From the NCBI RefSeq assembly GCF_012911895.1, contig NZ_JAAXCV010000027.1, positions 124,001 through 188,000 on the forward strand: a stretch of DNA of 64,000 nt. Reading direction: 5' to 3'. The notes below the pieces were generated by a model. It did no database searches and had not been told where the DNA came from. It was given only the letters and a program-made list of their open reading frames with translations. Origin of the DNA: Bacillus sp. RO3 (GTDB taxonomy: Bacteria; Bacillota; Bacilli; Bacillales; Bacillaceae_B). Every line of letters begins with the position of its first letter. The first letter of the stretch is position 1. The position numbers and the translations under genes were made by a program. Positions 18,035 to 25,883 of the stretch are shown one piece after another.

Positions 18035-18442
18035 TTAATAAAAACGATGGTTCTTTTCAATTTTACTTACCACCAGTACCCACCATATCAGGAGGGGTTG
18101 AAATAATAACCTCACCCAGAGCAATACTTCATTTGCTTCTTCTTTACCTGGGGCAGGAATTCCTTTAATGGCAGCATAAATATTAGCTGGAAAAATGAGT
18201 ACTAAATAAATTGCCGTGACGATACCTGCTTTTTCACGAGTCTTAGGAATGAGCAATAGAATAGCCAGTATAAATTCAATCATACCCGTTATATACACGA
18301 TTTCTTCACGAAGCGGGATGAATTCAGGAATCATTTTGGCAAACCCTTGAGCCTCAATGAAGTGAAACATCCCTGCTAAGAAGAAGAAAAACGAGAATAA
18401 AATAAGTCCTGCTATTTTAAATCCCTTATTACGCTTGTTCAT
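18035..18442 (-). CDS. DoxX-like small membrane protein
   Basis: 135 residues with four hydrophobic helices (about 9-28, 47-66, 73-95, 107-126). The first helix and FHFIEAQGFAKMIPEFIP segment, plus TGMIEFILAILLLIPKTR, match DoxX/YfcA-type quinone-associated membrane proteins. Function not established; family members are linked to redox stress. It stands alone between yhaA and ecsC. Confidence 0.72.
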   Translation of the reverse strand: MNKRNKGFKIAGLILFSFFFFLAGMFHFIEAQGFAKMIPEFIPLREEIVYITGMIEFILAILLLIPKTREKAGIVTAIYLVLIFPANIYAAIKGIPAPGKEEANEVLLWVRLLFQPLLIWWVLVVSKIEKNHRFY

Positions 18443-18529
18443 TTATTTTACACCTCACTACAATAATGGTAACGTACTGTCTGACAATATTCCAATATTC
18501 GGAGTCTGTTTGTTGGCATCCGCCCAAAA

Positions 18530-18555
18530 AAAGATCGACCAAAAAGTCGACCTTT
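18530..18555 (-). terminator. Terminator of the ecs operon
   Basis: AAAGATCGAC (18530-18539) and GTCGACCTTT (18546-18555), loop CAAAAA, 9 nt downstream of the ecsC stop; T-run on the minus strand. Confidence 0.7.
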
Positions 18556-18563
18556 CCTCATGT

Positions 18564-19334
18564 TTATTCTAATTCATGAAAGTAACGAATCCGATAAGCA
18601 AATATTGCCACTTCCCCTAATTGTTCAAGAAGCTGATAATTTGCATACGCACCAATCAAAGCCCCTACACCAGGGATCAATTGAAAAAATTTCACAAAAT
18701 CAATGTAATCCCGATATTCCTGCTGGAAGGTTCTCCAATCCAATTCCTTCAGCCCTTCCTTTTCTTCTTCCCAGTTTTCAATGATGGTGAGAACATGTTT
18801 CTTATGAGAATCGCTGGAAAAGGCAAGTTGAAAGACATGAAGGAGAAAAAGGCGCTCTTCGTATTCCTCTACATCATATCCATGAATCAGAGAGCATTCA
18901 CTAAGAAACTTCATTTTCATGGACAGGAGCAAGGGGAAGTCAGCAAGGCCAAGAAGAATTCCTCCAACTCCTGTACCCGCTCCTTCGATGGTCGCTGCCT
19001 TCCTGTAAAATCCCAAGCGATCCTTCATCATCTCTTCTCTTTCCTTCAATGAAGATTTCACTGAAACACGCTGAAAAGGTACCCAACCACTGTTTTTCAA
19101 TGTTACCTCGACCATTTTCCTGATGCTTTCTGTTATTGCTTTATGTGCTTGTTCAGGAATCCATCGATTTACTTTGGTTTGGGCTTGTTTAGAGATTCGT
19201 TGAATGACGGAAGACCTTTTACTGAATTTACGTTTCCATGCCTCAAGTTCCTCTCTTTCAAGGGTCACATTCAACCACCTACCTTCTTTACCAAATACTC
19301 CATCTAATAGATTTTCATTAAAATAAAGTTTCAT
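18564..19334 (-). CDS. ecsC: EcsC family protein
   Basis: 256 residues, EcsC family. A basic N-terminal part is followed by hydrophobic helices GTGVGGILLGLADFPLLLSM and FFQLIPGVGALIGAYANYQLL. The start overlaps the ecsB end by 17 nt. EcsC is the third, poorly understood member of the ecs operon; EcsAB influences secretion, competence and, through RasP, regulated intramembrane proteolysis in B. subtilis, but ecsC mutants have little known effect. Confidence 0.92.
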   Translation of the reverse strand: MKLYFNENLLDGVFGKEGRWLNVTLEREELEAWKRKFSKRSSVIQRISKQAQTKVNRWIPEQAHKAITESIRKMVEVTLKNSGWVPFQRVSVKSSLKEREEMMKDRLGFYRKAATIEGAGTGVGGILLGLADFPLLLSMKMKFLSECSLIHGYDVEEYEERLFLLHVFQLAFSSDSHKKHVLTIIENWEEEKEGLKELDWRTFQQEYRDYIDFVKFFQLIPGVGALIGAYANYQLLEQLGEVAIFAYRIRYFHELE

Positions 19335-20547
19335 CCATTTTCTTCAGTCGCTTCACCAAGTAAAACCGGCTAAACAGCATTGAAAATGACAGACCGGCAA
19401 GCAGAGTAATCAGTCCTTCCATCCAAGCTCCCTTTATCAATAGAGGAAGGGAAAACATGGCGGACTGAACCATCATCACCTGATTGATGATTTCTTGAAA
19501 GGTCGATTTCTTTAATTCTCTTGATACAGGATAAATAAGTACCCAAATCTTGTAATCAAATCGTTTAAACAAAGGCACCAGCTGAAAAGCCGTTAGGTAT
19601 AGAAATACCAAAGCCGTCAGAAGACTGAATAAAAAAGAAGAATTTGAATAAATCAGTAAAGAACCGATCACGGTTAAACGAATATAAAGACCTGAGTATT
19701 CACTTGTCCTGATCATTGATCGGAGATACAGATAGCGATAAGTGTCCCCTTGAGAAAAAGATGTCTTTAACAATCCGTCGAGCCATTTTCTTCTGTGGAC
19801 TTTTCCTTTAAGCTTAGGGACATCTGTGAACATATTGGCAATTCGGTAAAAGATCAGCATCCGCTGTTCCTCCAGATTAATCAATAGATCCCATTTAAGA
19901 TTCTTCCCTTTTGTTGATTGGAAAAAGTAGAAAGCGTATCCGACCATAATCAGTGCCAGAATGATGCCCATCCACAAATCTGCCTTTGATAAAACCAAGA
20001 ACAAGAAAGTGCCGCTTAGTAAAAAGCGCATGAAGCTGTCGATCCAATGAACTTCCCTTTCCTGAAAACGCAGCATAAACCAGCGAACGTACAGGTTCCA
20101 CACCTTTATGCCTAATAACAGGCCAAGTAACGGAAAGAAGCTTCCAAAATTCACGCCTGATACCGCTACATACATAGGCATGAGTGCCGCAAGCACAAGC
20201 AATTGTATATAGGATTGAAACATGAAGCTGATCCAGATGCATTTCGTGAAATAACTTGATAAACGCCCTTCTAAAGGCAGGAGAAACACGGCATCCGCTT
20301 CCCTTAAAAACGTATACACGGGACTCCATGCCAATAAGAGCCCAAGGATCACCGCCATGATGAGTGGGGCAGGAAACGCCGGATCAAGGGTTTTCACCCA
20401 CTGATTATAGGTATACGCCGCTCCCCCGAGGGCAAAGATCAGGACGAATAATAAATGATCGTTGAACATGTACTTCAAGTACTTCTGAAGCTCCTGATTA
20501 TACTCTACAATCCTTCTTTTCCAAATGTTTTCCACCTTACTCATCAT
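19318..20547 (-). CDS. ecsB: EcsB, ABC transporter membrane subunit
   Basis: 409 residues from ATG 20547 (or 20544); SD AAAGGAAG is well placed. An in-frame extension to 20658 is possible but would lie entirely inside ecsA and has no support. Several membrane helices: two near residues 31-70, others around 100-150, 180-220 and 300-395. It partners EcsA; the cargo is unknown, and loss affects protein secretion and RasP activity in B. subtilis. Start overlaps ecsA by 11 nt, suggesting translational coupling. Confidence 0.93.
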   Translation of the reverse strand: MMSKVENIWKRRIVEYNQELQKYLKYMFNDHLLFVLIFALGGAAYTYNQWVKTLDPAFPAPLIMAVILGLLLAWSPVYTFLREADAVFLLPLEGRLSSYFTKCIWISFMFQSYIQLLVLAALMPMYVAVSGVNFGSFFPLLGLLLGIKVWNLYVRWFMLRFQEREVHWIDSFMRFLLSGTFLFLVLSKADLWMGIILALIMVGYAFYFFQSTKGKNLKWDLLINLEEQRMLIFYRIANMFTDVPKLKGKVHRRKWLDGLLKTSFSQGDTYRYLYLRSMIRTSEYSGLYIRLTVIGSLLIYSNSSFLFSLLTALVFLYLTAFQLVPLFKRFDYKIWVLIYPVSRELKKSTFQEIINQVMMVQSAMFSLPLLIKGAWMEGLITLLAGLSFSMLFSRFYLVKRLKKMDETLF

Positions 20548-21280
20548 GGGATTCTTCCTTTGTGAGCTGAATATAAATGTCGTCCAACGTCGCATCCGGC
20601 ATGGAGAATTCCTTTTGCAGCTCTTGAAGAGTGCCTTTTGCCCGGATTTTCCCTTCATGAAGAATGATGAAAGAATCGCAGTATCTTTCTGCTGTTGCCA
20701 AGATGTGGGTTGACATCAATATCCCGGCGCCTTGCTGCTTCATTTCTTCCATCCAATCCAGGAGTGATTGAATGCCAAGAGGGTCAAGTCCGACAAACGG
20801 TTCGTCAATGATATAGAGACTTGGCTGAATAAGAAATGCACACATGATCATCACCTTCTGTTTCATCCCTTTTGAAAAGTGTGCAGGAAACCACCCCATC
20901 TTCTTCTCCATCCGAAAAGCCTTTAACAGCTTATCAATTCTACCTTTGTATTCGGAATCGGTTAAACCATAGGCCATGGCAGTAAGCTTTAGGTGCTCCT
21001 CAAGGGTCAGTTCATCATAAAGGATGGGTGTTTCAGGTATGTAAGAAAACTGCTTTCGGTATTTCTCAGGATCCTTTTTCAATGTATGCCCATTAATGGA
21101 CACTTCTCCCTGCTTCGGCTCCATAAGACCGATAATATGCTTGATCGTCGTACTTTTCCCTGCTCCATTCAGTCCGATTAATCCGACGATTTCATTAGAA
21201 TGAATGGAAAAAGTAATATCTTTCAGAACCGGTTTTCGGGTATATCCGCCAACCAGGTGATTGATTTCCAATAAAGACAC
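20537..21280 (-). CDS. ecsA: EcsA, ABC transporter ATP-binding subunit
   Basis: 247 residues from GTG 21280, chosen because AAAGGAC lies about 11 nt upstream and the length and N-terminus (SLLEINHLVGGYTRKP) match B. subtilis EcsA. Walker A GLNGAGKST, signature FSKGMKQKVMIM, Walker B LYIIDEPFVGLDP, and switch His in STHILATAE are all intact. First gene of ecsA-ecsB-ecsC, divergent from hit across a long spacer containing repeats. Confidence 0.95.
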   Translation of the reverse strand: MSLLEINHLVGGYTRKPVLKDITFSIHSNEIVGLIGLNGAGKSTTIKHIIGLMEPKQGEVSINGHTLKKDPEKYRKQFSYIPETPILYDELTLEEHLKLTAMAYGLTDSEYKGRIDKLLKAFRMEKKMGWFPAHFSKGMKQKVMIMCAFLIQPSLYIIDEPFVGLDPLGIQSLLDWMEEMKQQGAGILMSTHILATAERYCDSFIILHEGKIRAKGTLQELQKEFSMPDATLDDIYIQLTKEESHDE

Positions 21281-21437
21281 GGGCAGCAACGTCCTTTCTT
21301 TATAAACATGTTTTCTCTATTTTAACAAAACTTGATGGGAAAGACATTGTTTAACCTTGAAGGCGTTCCATATTTTAGCATTCATAAAATGTTGAAATAT
21401 GCACATCATATTATTTGAAGGGGCCAGCAATAAGAAA

Positions 21438-21825
21438 AAGGGGATGGTTGTTAAAGACCAGCTAACCGATTTCACTATTGTTTGCGACTTGAAGGATTGT
21501 CGTCTTCTTTAGTGAATGACACACTCACCCTATTCAATCATCAAAAATGATAAATGAGGTGTTTGTTAAAGCACATTTTGACTGAATCAGCTTACCTTAG
21601 CCATTAAGATAAGGGGATGGTCAGTTTGCACAGCGTCATTCATGTTTCTAATGGTTTACACATATCATCCTTATAGCAAATGAGGTGTTTGTCCAAGACG
21701 GCTAACAGATTCTATTGTCTAATTGCTTAAATAGCACAAGATAAGGGGATGGTCGCATTGAACAATGTTCATTCTACCTTCAGAATGTTCCACTACAGAA
21801 GCTACTAGCGAATGAGGTGTTTATC
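21438..21825 (+). repeat. Alternating A/B repeat array (3 + 3 copies)
   Basis: A copies 21438-21448, 21611-21622, 21743-21754; B copies 21552-21566, 21678-21693, 21811-21825. A2 and A3 are identical over AAGATAAGGGGATGGTC and B1 and B2 over AAATGAGGTGTTTGT. All six contain a purine-rich core similar to a Shine-Dalgarno (GGGGATG or GAGGTG). Confidence 0.75.
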
Positions 21826-21873
21826 AAGGAGAACGAAGCCTGACATATAAACCTTTACAGTATTACCCCTTCA

Positions 21874-21915
21874 AGAAGAGAGGCAGGAAACCCGTTCCTG
21901 TCTCTTCTTCATTTA
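21874..21915 (+). terminator. Hairpin closing the ecsA-hit repeat array
   Basis: AAGAAGAGA plus CAGGAA on the left pair with TTCCTG plus TCTCTTCTT on the right with a 2-nt bulge, followed by T-rich CATTTATT. It ends 50 nt before hit, so it would terminate a transcript arising upstream of hit. Confidence 0.65.
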
Positions 21916-21968
21916 TTGTTGAATTAGTGGTAAAATACATACACGATTACTGAAAGGTGGAATGAAAC

Positions 21969-22391
21969 ATGAGCGACTGTATTTTCTGTAAAATCATCCA
22001 TGGGGAAATCCCAGCCATGAAAGTGTACGAAGATGAACATGTCCTTGCTTTCCTTGATATCAGCCAGGTAACGAAAGGGCATACCCTCCTCATCCCTAAA
22101 GTACATAAAGAAAATGTTTACGAGTTGTCCCCTGATATTGCGAGCCATATCTTCTCAGTTGCACCTAAGATCGCCAACAGTATCAAAGCAGAATTCTCTC
22201 CGGTTGGGATGAACCTTCTGAGCAACGCAGGTGAAGAAGCCGGACAATCCGTTTTTCATTTTCACATGCATTTTATTCCCCGCTATGGTCAGGGAGACGG
22301 CTTTGGAGCCGTTTGGAAAACACATAACGACGACTACAGTCAAGAAGATTTAAAAGGAATTGCAGAGTCCATCGCGCAGCATCTGTCATAG
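21969..22391 (+). CDS. hit: HIT family nucleotide-binding hydrolase Hit
   Basis: 140 residues. N-terminal CIFCKIIHGEIPA is the usual HIT start with a Cys pair; the histidine triad VFHFHMHFIPR lies near residue 97. It resembles B. subtilis Hit (145 residues) and HinT-type purine nucleoside phosphoramidases. SD AAAGGTGG precedes ATG 21969. Opposite orientation to ecsA, as in B. subtilis. Own terminator at 22403-22431. Confidence 0.95.
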   Translation: MSDCIFCKIIHGEIPAMKVYEDEHVLAFLDISQVTKGHTLLIPKVHKENVYELSPDIASHIFSVAPKIANSIKAEFSPVGMNLLSNAGEEAGQSVFHFHMHFIPRYGQGDGFGAVWKTHNDDYSQEDLKGIAESIAQHLS

Positions 22392-22402
22392 GAAATCTCC
22401 TG

Positions 22403-22431
22403 CTCCCCATTAGAATGGGGAGTGTTTTTTT
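22403..22431 (+). terminator. Terminator of hit
   Basis: CTCCCCAT (22403-22410), loop TAGA, ATGGGGAG (22415-22422), then TGTTTTTTT. Confidence 0.9.
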
Positions 22432-22446
22432 CTGAATATTTAATCT

Positions 22447-22474
22447 TTGACAACAGTCCCCTATATGTTATAAT
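22447..22474 (+). promoter_or_regulatory. Consensus sigma-A promoter of trpP
   Basis: TTGACA (22447-22452), 16-bp spacer, TATAAT (22469-22474) with upstream TG (extended -10). Both boxes are perfect. Expected start of transcription about 22481, giving a leader of about 75 nt. Confidence 0.88.
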
Positions 22475-22509
22475 GTACCTATCTTTTCGCTAATGGCAAT
22501 AGTGCACAT

Positions 22510-22553
22510 TAGGAGAAGAAGAATAAAGTTTAGTTTAGTTGAGGAGAGATGAG
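22510..22553 (+). promoter_or_regulatory. TRAP-binding site (NAG triplet repeats) overlapping the trpP ribosome-binding site
   Basis: Five perfectly phased triplets with 2-nt spacers run to 2 nt before ATG: UAG 22531, UAG 22536, GAG 22541, GAG 22546, GAG 22551. Upstream are UAG 22510, GAG 22513, AAG 22516 and AAG 22526, imperfectly phased, and UAG 22500. B. subtilis trpP is repressed translationally by tryptophan-bound TRAP through such triplets over the SD; the same is inferred here. Confidence 0.82.
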
Positions 22554-22555
22554 AA

Positions 22556-23092
22556 ATGAATACAAAAACACTAGTATCCCTATCATTGCTGGTTGGGATT
22601 GGGGCTGTCCTGCACACAGTGATCCCTGGCATTTTCTTAGGGATGAAACCGGACATGATGCTGACAATGATGTTTCTAGGTATTATCATGTTCCCGGCCA
22701 AGAAAAACGTATTGCTATTAGGCATATTGACTGGGGTCATTTCGGGTCTGACAACACAGTTTCCCGGAGGATTCTTACCTAATCTTATCGACAAGCCCAT
22801 TACGGCTTTTGTCTTCTACGGAATTTTCCTGGCCACTAAAAAGATCACTCGTTCACTGGCAGGTGCTTCTATACTGACAGCTATCGGTACACTTATATCA
22901 GGAAGCGTATTCTTACTTTCTGCATATGTGATTGTCGGACTGCCTGGAGCTTTCTTCGCTCTATTTGCAGCAGTTGTACTTCCGGCTACTCTTGTGAACG
23001 CCGGCGCAATGTTTGTGGTGTATCCGATCATTAACGGTATTCTAAAACGTTCATCCATTCGTGAAGCAGTTGCTTCAGAACAACTGTCATAA
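22556..23092 (+). CDS. trpP: Tryptophan transporter TrpP
   Basis: 178 residues, five to six hydrophobic helices; N-terminal TLVSLSLLVGIGAVLHTVIP and the conserved central GLTTQFPGGFLPNLIDKP loop are typical of TrpP (YhaG). It is thought to import tryptophan. The NAG triplets over the ribosome-binding site (22510-22553) strongly support the tryptophan link. The hit-trpP-yhaH order is as in B. subtilis. Confidence 0.94.
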   Translation: MNTKTLVSLSLLVGIGAVLHTVIPGIFLGMKPDMMLTMMFLGIIMFPAKKNVLLLGILTGVISGLTTQFPGGFLPNLIDKPITAFVFYGIFLATKKITRSLAGASILTAIGTLISGSVFLLSAYVIVGLPGAFFALFAAVVLPATLVNAGAMFVVYPIINGILKRSSIREAVASEQLS

Positions 23093-23105
23093 CCTAAATC
23101 ATATG

Positions 23106-23153
23106 AAAGCCCTCCATTCAACGTACTGCCAACATTGAACGGAGGGCTTTTTC
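23106..23153. terminator. Bidirectional terminator after trpP
   Basis: GCCCTCC-A-TTCAA and TTGAA-C-GGAGGGC arms (about 23109-23121 and 23135-23147) flanked by AAA and TTTTT, serving trpP and the converging 64-residue gene. Confidence 0.85.
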
Positions 23154-23159
23154 CTGCTC

Positions 23160-23354
23160 TTACTTGACTGCAACCCATAAGAGAATTCCTATTAAAAAGG
23201 TAATGACCCCACCGGATCCTAATACGGCAGCACGTTTTTTTAATACATTCTTAGGAGGATACATACCTGGCCTTTGAATGGAAATGAAGTTATACACCAT
23301 ACTGAGAAATAACACCCCACAGAGAGCAAAGAAACCAAAGATAATCCCGTCCAT
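23160..23354 (-). CDS. Small two-helix membrane protein, unknown
   Basis: 64 residues: helix about 3-26 (FGFFALCGVLFLSMVYNFIS), a basic loop with PPKNVLKKRAAVLG, helix about 44-62. SD AAGGGGG lies about 9 nt ahead of ATG 23354, and a terminator follows directly. I do not recognise a named family. The clean signals and hydrophobic pattern support a real gene. Confidence 0.65.
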   Translation of the reverse strand: MDGIIFGFFALCGVLFLSMVYNFISIQRPGMYPPKNVLKKRAAVLGSGGVITFLIGILLWVAVK

Positions 23355-23517
23355 TGCCTTGAACCCCCTTCTTTACCCCATCTCTTACCTTTATATTTAT
23401 GCGGGAAATAAGGAAGTTATGAATTGACTAGTTTTAATCTATCGGAAAAGGGAAAAGGAAAATACCTGTTGATTGTCGAATTAAAGTAATATAGAACAGA
23501 AGAACGAGGTGACCATT

Positions 23518-23889
23518 TTGAATAAAAAATCCCTTTTTTACGGCCTCTTTATTGGAGGAGTCGTTGGAGGAGTGACATCCCTCCTCACATCCCCTTCATC
23601 AGGAAAAGAAGTCCGGGCACAAATCAAAGACAAGAAAGATGAGTGGGCAGGAATGATCGATGAGGTGAAGGTGCATATCAGTGACCTCAAAGAATCCATC
23701 GGCACACTCTCTCAGGAAGGAAAAGACACTGTCCTTCAGCTATCAGCAGACCTTAAAGCTTCTTTCCAACAATGGCAGGCTTCAACAGAACCGAATAATA
23801 AACGCCTCCAGGATGAAATCCGTTCCATCCAACATACCATTGAAGAATTGGAAAAATCGATTAACTCAACAAATACCACCAATCAATAA
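23518..23889 (+). CDS. yhaH: YtxH-domain protein YhaH
   Basis: 123 residues from TTG 23518; GAGG (23506-23509) is 8 nt upstream, while the in-frame GTG 23509 overlaps the SD. The N-terminal membrane helix YGLFIGGVVGGVTSLLTSP and the SGKEVRAQIKDKKDEW sequence are the YtxH signature; the rest is a charged coiled coil. YtxH/YhaH proteins belong to the general stress response in B. subtilis; biochemical role unknown. Confidence 0.88.
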   Translation: MNKKSLFYGLFIGGVVGGVTSLLTSPSSGKEVRAQIKDKKDEWAGMIDEVKVHISDLKESIGTLSQEGKDTVLQLSADLKASFQQWQASTEPNNKRLQDEIRSIQHTIEELEKSINSTNTTNQ

Positions 23890-23895
23890 CCTAAT

Positions 23896-23938
23896 CCCCG
23901 CTTCCCTCATTTAATGAGAAGGGTGCGGGGGTTTATTT
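23896..23938 (+). terminator. Terminator of yhaH
   Basis: CCCCGC and GCGGGG outer arms plus inner CCCTCATT/AATGAG pairing, followed by GTTTATTT. Confidence 0.85.
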
Positions 23939-24245
23939 GATCGGCTGGCAATGGAACATAAAATGATTCAAGCAAAATCCTCCCCCTATATCTCTTTTAA
24001 TATAGTGATCACCTATCCAACCCTCGCCATCAAAGCATTTATCAACATTCTCTTTTGTATTTTAACGCGCGTTGTTCCACCAGAAATTATATACTTCTAA
24101 AAATTTTGTCAATTTAGCCTTTATTAATTATTACTTTATTGGCATAATAAAATATAAGCGCTTTCTTTTTTGTGATAGTTATTTTGATTTGGCATTTTCG
24201 AAGTATGTTAATTAAAAAGATTTTCAAGCAAAGTGGGTGAATGAC
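23939..24245 (+). other. 307-bp AT-rich spacer yhaH-scoC, presumptive scoC regulatory region
   Basis: No ORF of interest. It holds AT-rich sequence, a cre-like site at 24153-24166, and AAAATTTTGTCAATTT near 24098, only a poor CodY-box match. No consensus promoter could be placed with confidence. Confidence 0.5.
24153..24166 (+). promoter_or_regulatory. cre-like site upstream of scoC
   Basis: TATAAGCGCTTTCT matches the cre consensus TGWAARCGYTWNCW at 13 of 14 positions (mismatch at position 2). It is 80 bp before the scoC start. CcpA binding is inferred. Confidence 0.45.
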
Positions 24246-24821
24246 ATGAAGGAAAGAGAATTTACTTTGAAAGAGGCTATGCTCTTCAGTCAACGAATGG
24301 CTCAGCTTAGTAAAGCCCTGTGGAAAGCCATAGAAAAGGACTGGCAGCAGTGGATCAAGCCATACGACTTAAATATTAATGAACACCATATTCTCTGGAT
24401 TGCGTATCATTTAAAGGGAGCTTCTATTTCAGATGTAGCGAAATTTGGCGTTATGCATGTTTCAACCGCATTCAACTTCTCCAAGAAATTAGAAGAACGA
24501 GAATTGCTTCAATTCTCTAAGCGGGAGAACGATAAACGTAATACCTATATTCAACTGACGGATAAAGGGGAAAATATCCTTCTTGAGCTGATGAAAAATT
24601 ATAAGCCCGAGAGTCACTCAATCTTTCAAGGAGTTTCCCCATTAAGGGAGTTATATGGAAAATTCCCTGAAATGATCGAGATGATGACCATCGTACGAAA
24701 CATATATGGAAATGACTTTATGGAAATATTTGAAAAATCATTCCATAATATCGAAAATGATTTTTCTGATGATAACGGAAAACTGGGTGAATTGTTTCAA
24801 GATGAAGAAGAGCTGGCTTGA
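24246..24821 (+). CDS. scoC: Transition-state regulator ScoC (Hpr), MarR family
   Basis: 191 residues from ATG 24246 (GGGTGA 6 nt upstream; a GTG at 24237 is in frame but overlaps the SD). The winged-helix region is almost identical to B. subtilis Sco[55 protein letters not shown] and [11 protein letters not shown]. ScoC represses extracellular protease, oligopeptide permease and sporulation genes. The C-terminal tail differs and is acidic. The gene converges on yhaI with only 3 nt between stops. Confidence 0.96.
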   Translation: MKEREFTLKEAMLFSQRMAQLSKALWKAIEKDWQQWIKPYDLNINEHHILWIAYHLKGASISDVAKFGVMHVSTAFNFSKKLEERELLQFSKRENDKRNTYIQLTDKGENILLELMKNYKPESHSIFQGVSPLRELYGKFPEMIEMMTIVRNIYGNDFMEIFEKSFHNIENDFSDDNGKLGELFQDEEELA

Positions 24822-24824
24822 TGC

Positions 24825-25163
24825 CTACAAGCTTTTCTTTAATAATTTCATCAAAGCTGGATAAATGTCCTGAGCTAAACAGCTATCCACCACTTCATGG
24901 ACCTTCAGCTTTGAATGAAGCCCTTCTTCAAACTCTTTGAAAAGCGGAGTATGATACACGAATCCTTCCGCTTTTTGCTTTTCAAGTTTCATGCTCAATT
25001 TATCACATGTAAGAAGGAACTCCTGTACTTCCCCCTCTGACAGTCCTTTCTGAATGATCAACCGATGAAATGGATATCCGTTTTCAGGTATCATCTCGGC
25101 CAACAATCGCTGATAATACTCGATCTTCTCAATTCTTCTCATTAATTCATTCATATTACTCAC
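24825..25163 (-). CDS. yhaI: YhaI family protein (DUF1878)
   Basis: 112 residues, helical and charged, no membrane segment. RRIEKIEYYQRLLAEMI, YPFHRLIIQKGLSEGEVQEF and the VHEVVDSCLAQDIYPALMKLL ending parallel B. subtilis YhaI, in the same place between scoC and yhaJ. Function unknown. SD GAAAGGTGAG precedes ATG 25163. Confidence 0.85.
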   Translation of the reverse strand: MSNMNELMRRIEKIEYYQRLLAEMIPENGYPFHRLIIQKGLSEGEVQEFLLTCDKLSMKLEKQKAEGFVYHTPLFKEFEEGLHSKLKVHEVVDSCLAQDIYPALMKLLKKSL

Positions 25164-25346
25164 CTTTCAATCGTTGCACAGATTCTCGTATTCTCATTGT
25201 ACAAAACTATAACATTCCTGTCTTAAAAACTCAGCTTAAATTATAAGAAAAAATCATCCGAAATGTATTGATTTTTTCCTGCAATCGTAATAAAGTATGT
25301 AAAGCACTTATCTGAGATCTATTCGTCTAATGGAGGCGATTTTTTT

Positions 25347-25883
25347 ATGCATTGCTGGAAAACAATCAATCTGGAAAAACAATTCGGATTTTACCGAGTC
25401 TTTTTACTTTCATCCATCATCATGATGATGGTATTCTCATTAATATACGTACCAATCAACTTACTATTTCCAAATGTGTTCTATGACAACCATTTCATGG
25501 GATTCTTGGTAGGACTGCTGAGTATTTATCCATTGCATAAATTCTTTCACATGGTGCCCATACTGCCCTTTGTGAGAAAAATGAAGTGCAGATGCGATCG
25601 AAAGTTATTTCTATTACCGATCGTTTCCTTGCGGGTTGATCAGCCTATTTCAAAATATCGTTATATGGTGGCCCTGGTAGCGCCATTCTTCATACTGAAC
25701 GGAATATTGTTATACGGATGCTTCCATTTCCCGCACTACTCTCATTATTTTACAATGCTGCTTGCATTCCATACCGGAATTTGTTCCATTGACTTTATTT
25801 ATGCAGGTCAATTAATGCATTCACCAAAGAATGCATTAATAGAAGAGAATGAAGATGGATACGAAATATTGATTTATCAGTAA
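25347..25883 (+). CDS. yhaJ: DUF3267 membrane protein, YhaJ-like
   Basis: 178 residues with four or five helices (about 18-40, 49-65, 105-125, 130-155). CWKTINLEKQFGFYRVFLLSS and the HKFFHMVPILPF region match DUF3267/YhaJ, and position between yhaI and prsA agrees with B. subtilis. The HxxxH-like and D150 region is reminiscent of membrane metalloproteases, but I cannot confirm activity. SD GGAGG at about 25332. Confidence 0.82.
   Translation: MHCWKTINLEKQFGFYRVFLLSSIIMMMVFSLIYVPINLLFPNVFYDNHFMGFLVGLLSIYPLHKFFHMVPILPFVRKMKCRCDRKLFLLPIVSLRVDQPISKYRYMVALVAPFFILNGILLYGCFHFPHYSHYFTMLLAFHTGICSIDFIYAGQLMHSPKNALIEENEDGYEILIYQ

Larger units (their letters stand above)
21281..21968 (+). other. 688-bp spacer ecsA-hit with six alternating short repeats (candidate ncRNA)
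   Basis: No convincing ordinary gene. Two related motifs alternate. Type A (AAGGGGATGGT) is at 21438, 21611 and 21743; type B (AATGAGGTGTTT) at 21553, 21679 and 21811. Copies 2-6 are 58-68 nt apart; the first interval is 115 nt and holds a degraded copy near 21492 (AAGGATTGTC). Flanking sequence is partly repeated too: AAGATAAGGGG before A2 and A3, TAGCRAATG before B2 and B3. A hairpin with T-rich tail at 21874-21915 closes the array on the + strand before the hit gene. CATATTA at 21407 could be a sigma-G-type -10 but lacks a good -35. Confidence 0.6.

Noticed and set aside
24098-24113. AT-rich CodY-box candidate before scoC
   Set aside because: About five mismatches to the 15-bp CodY motif, no better than chance in AT-rich DNA.
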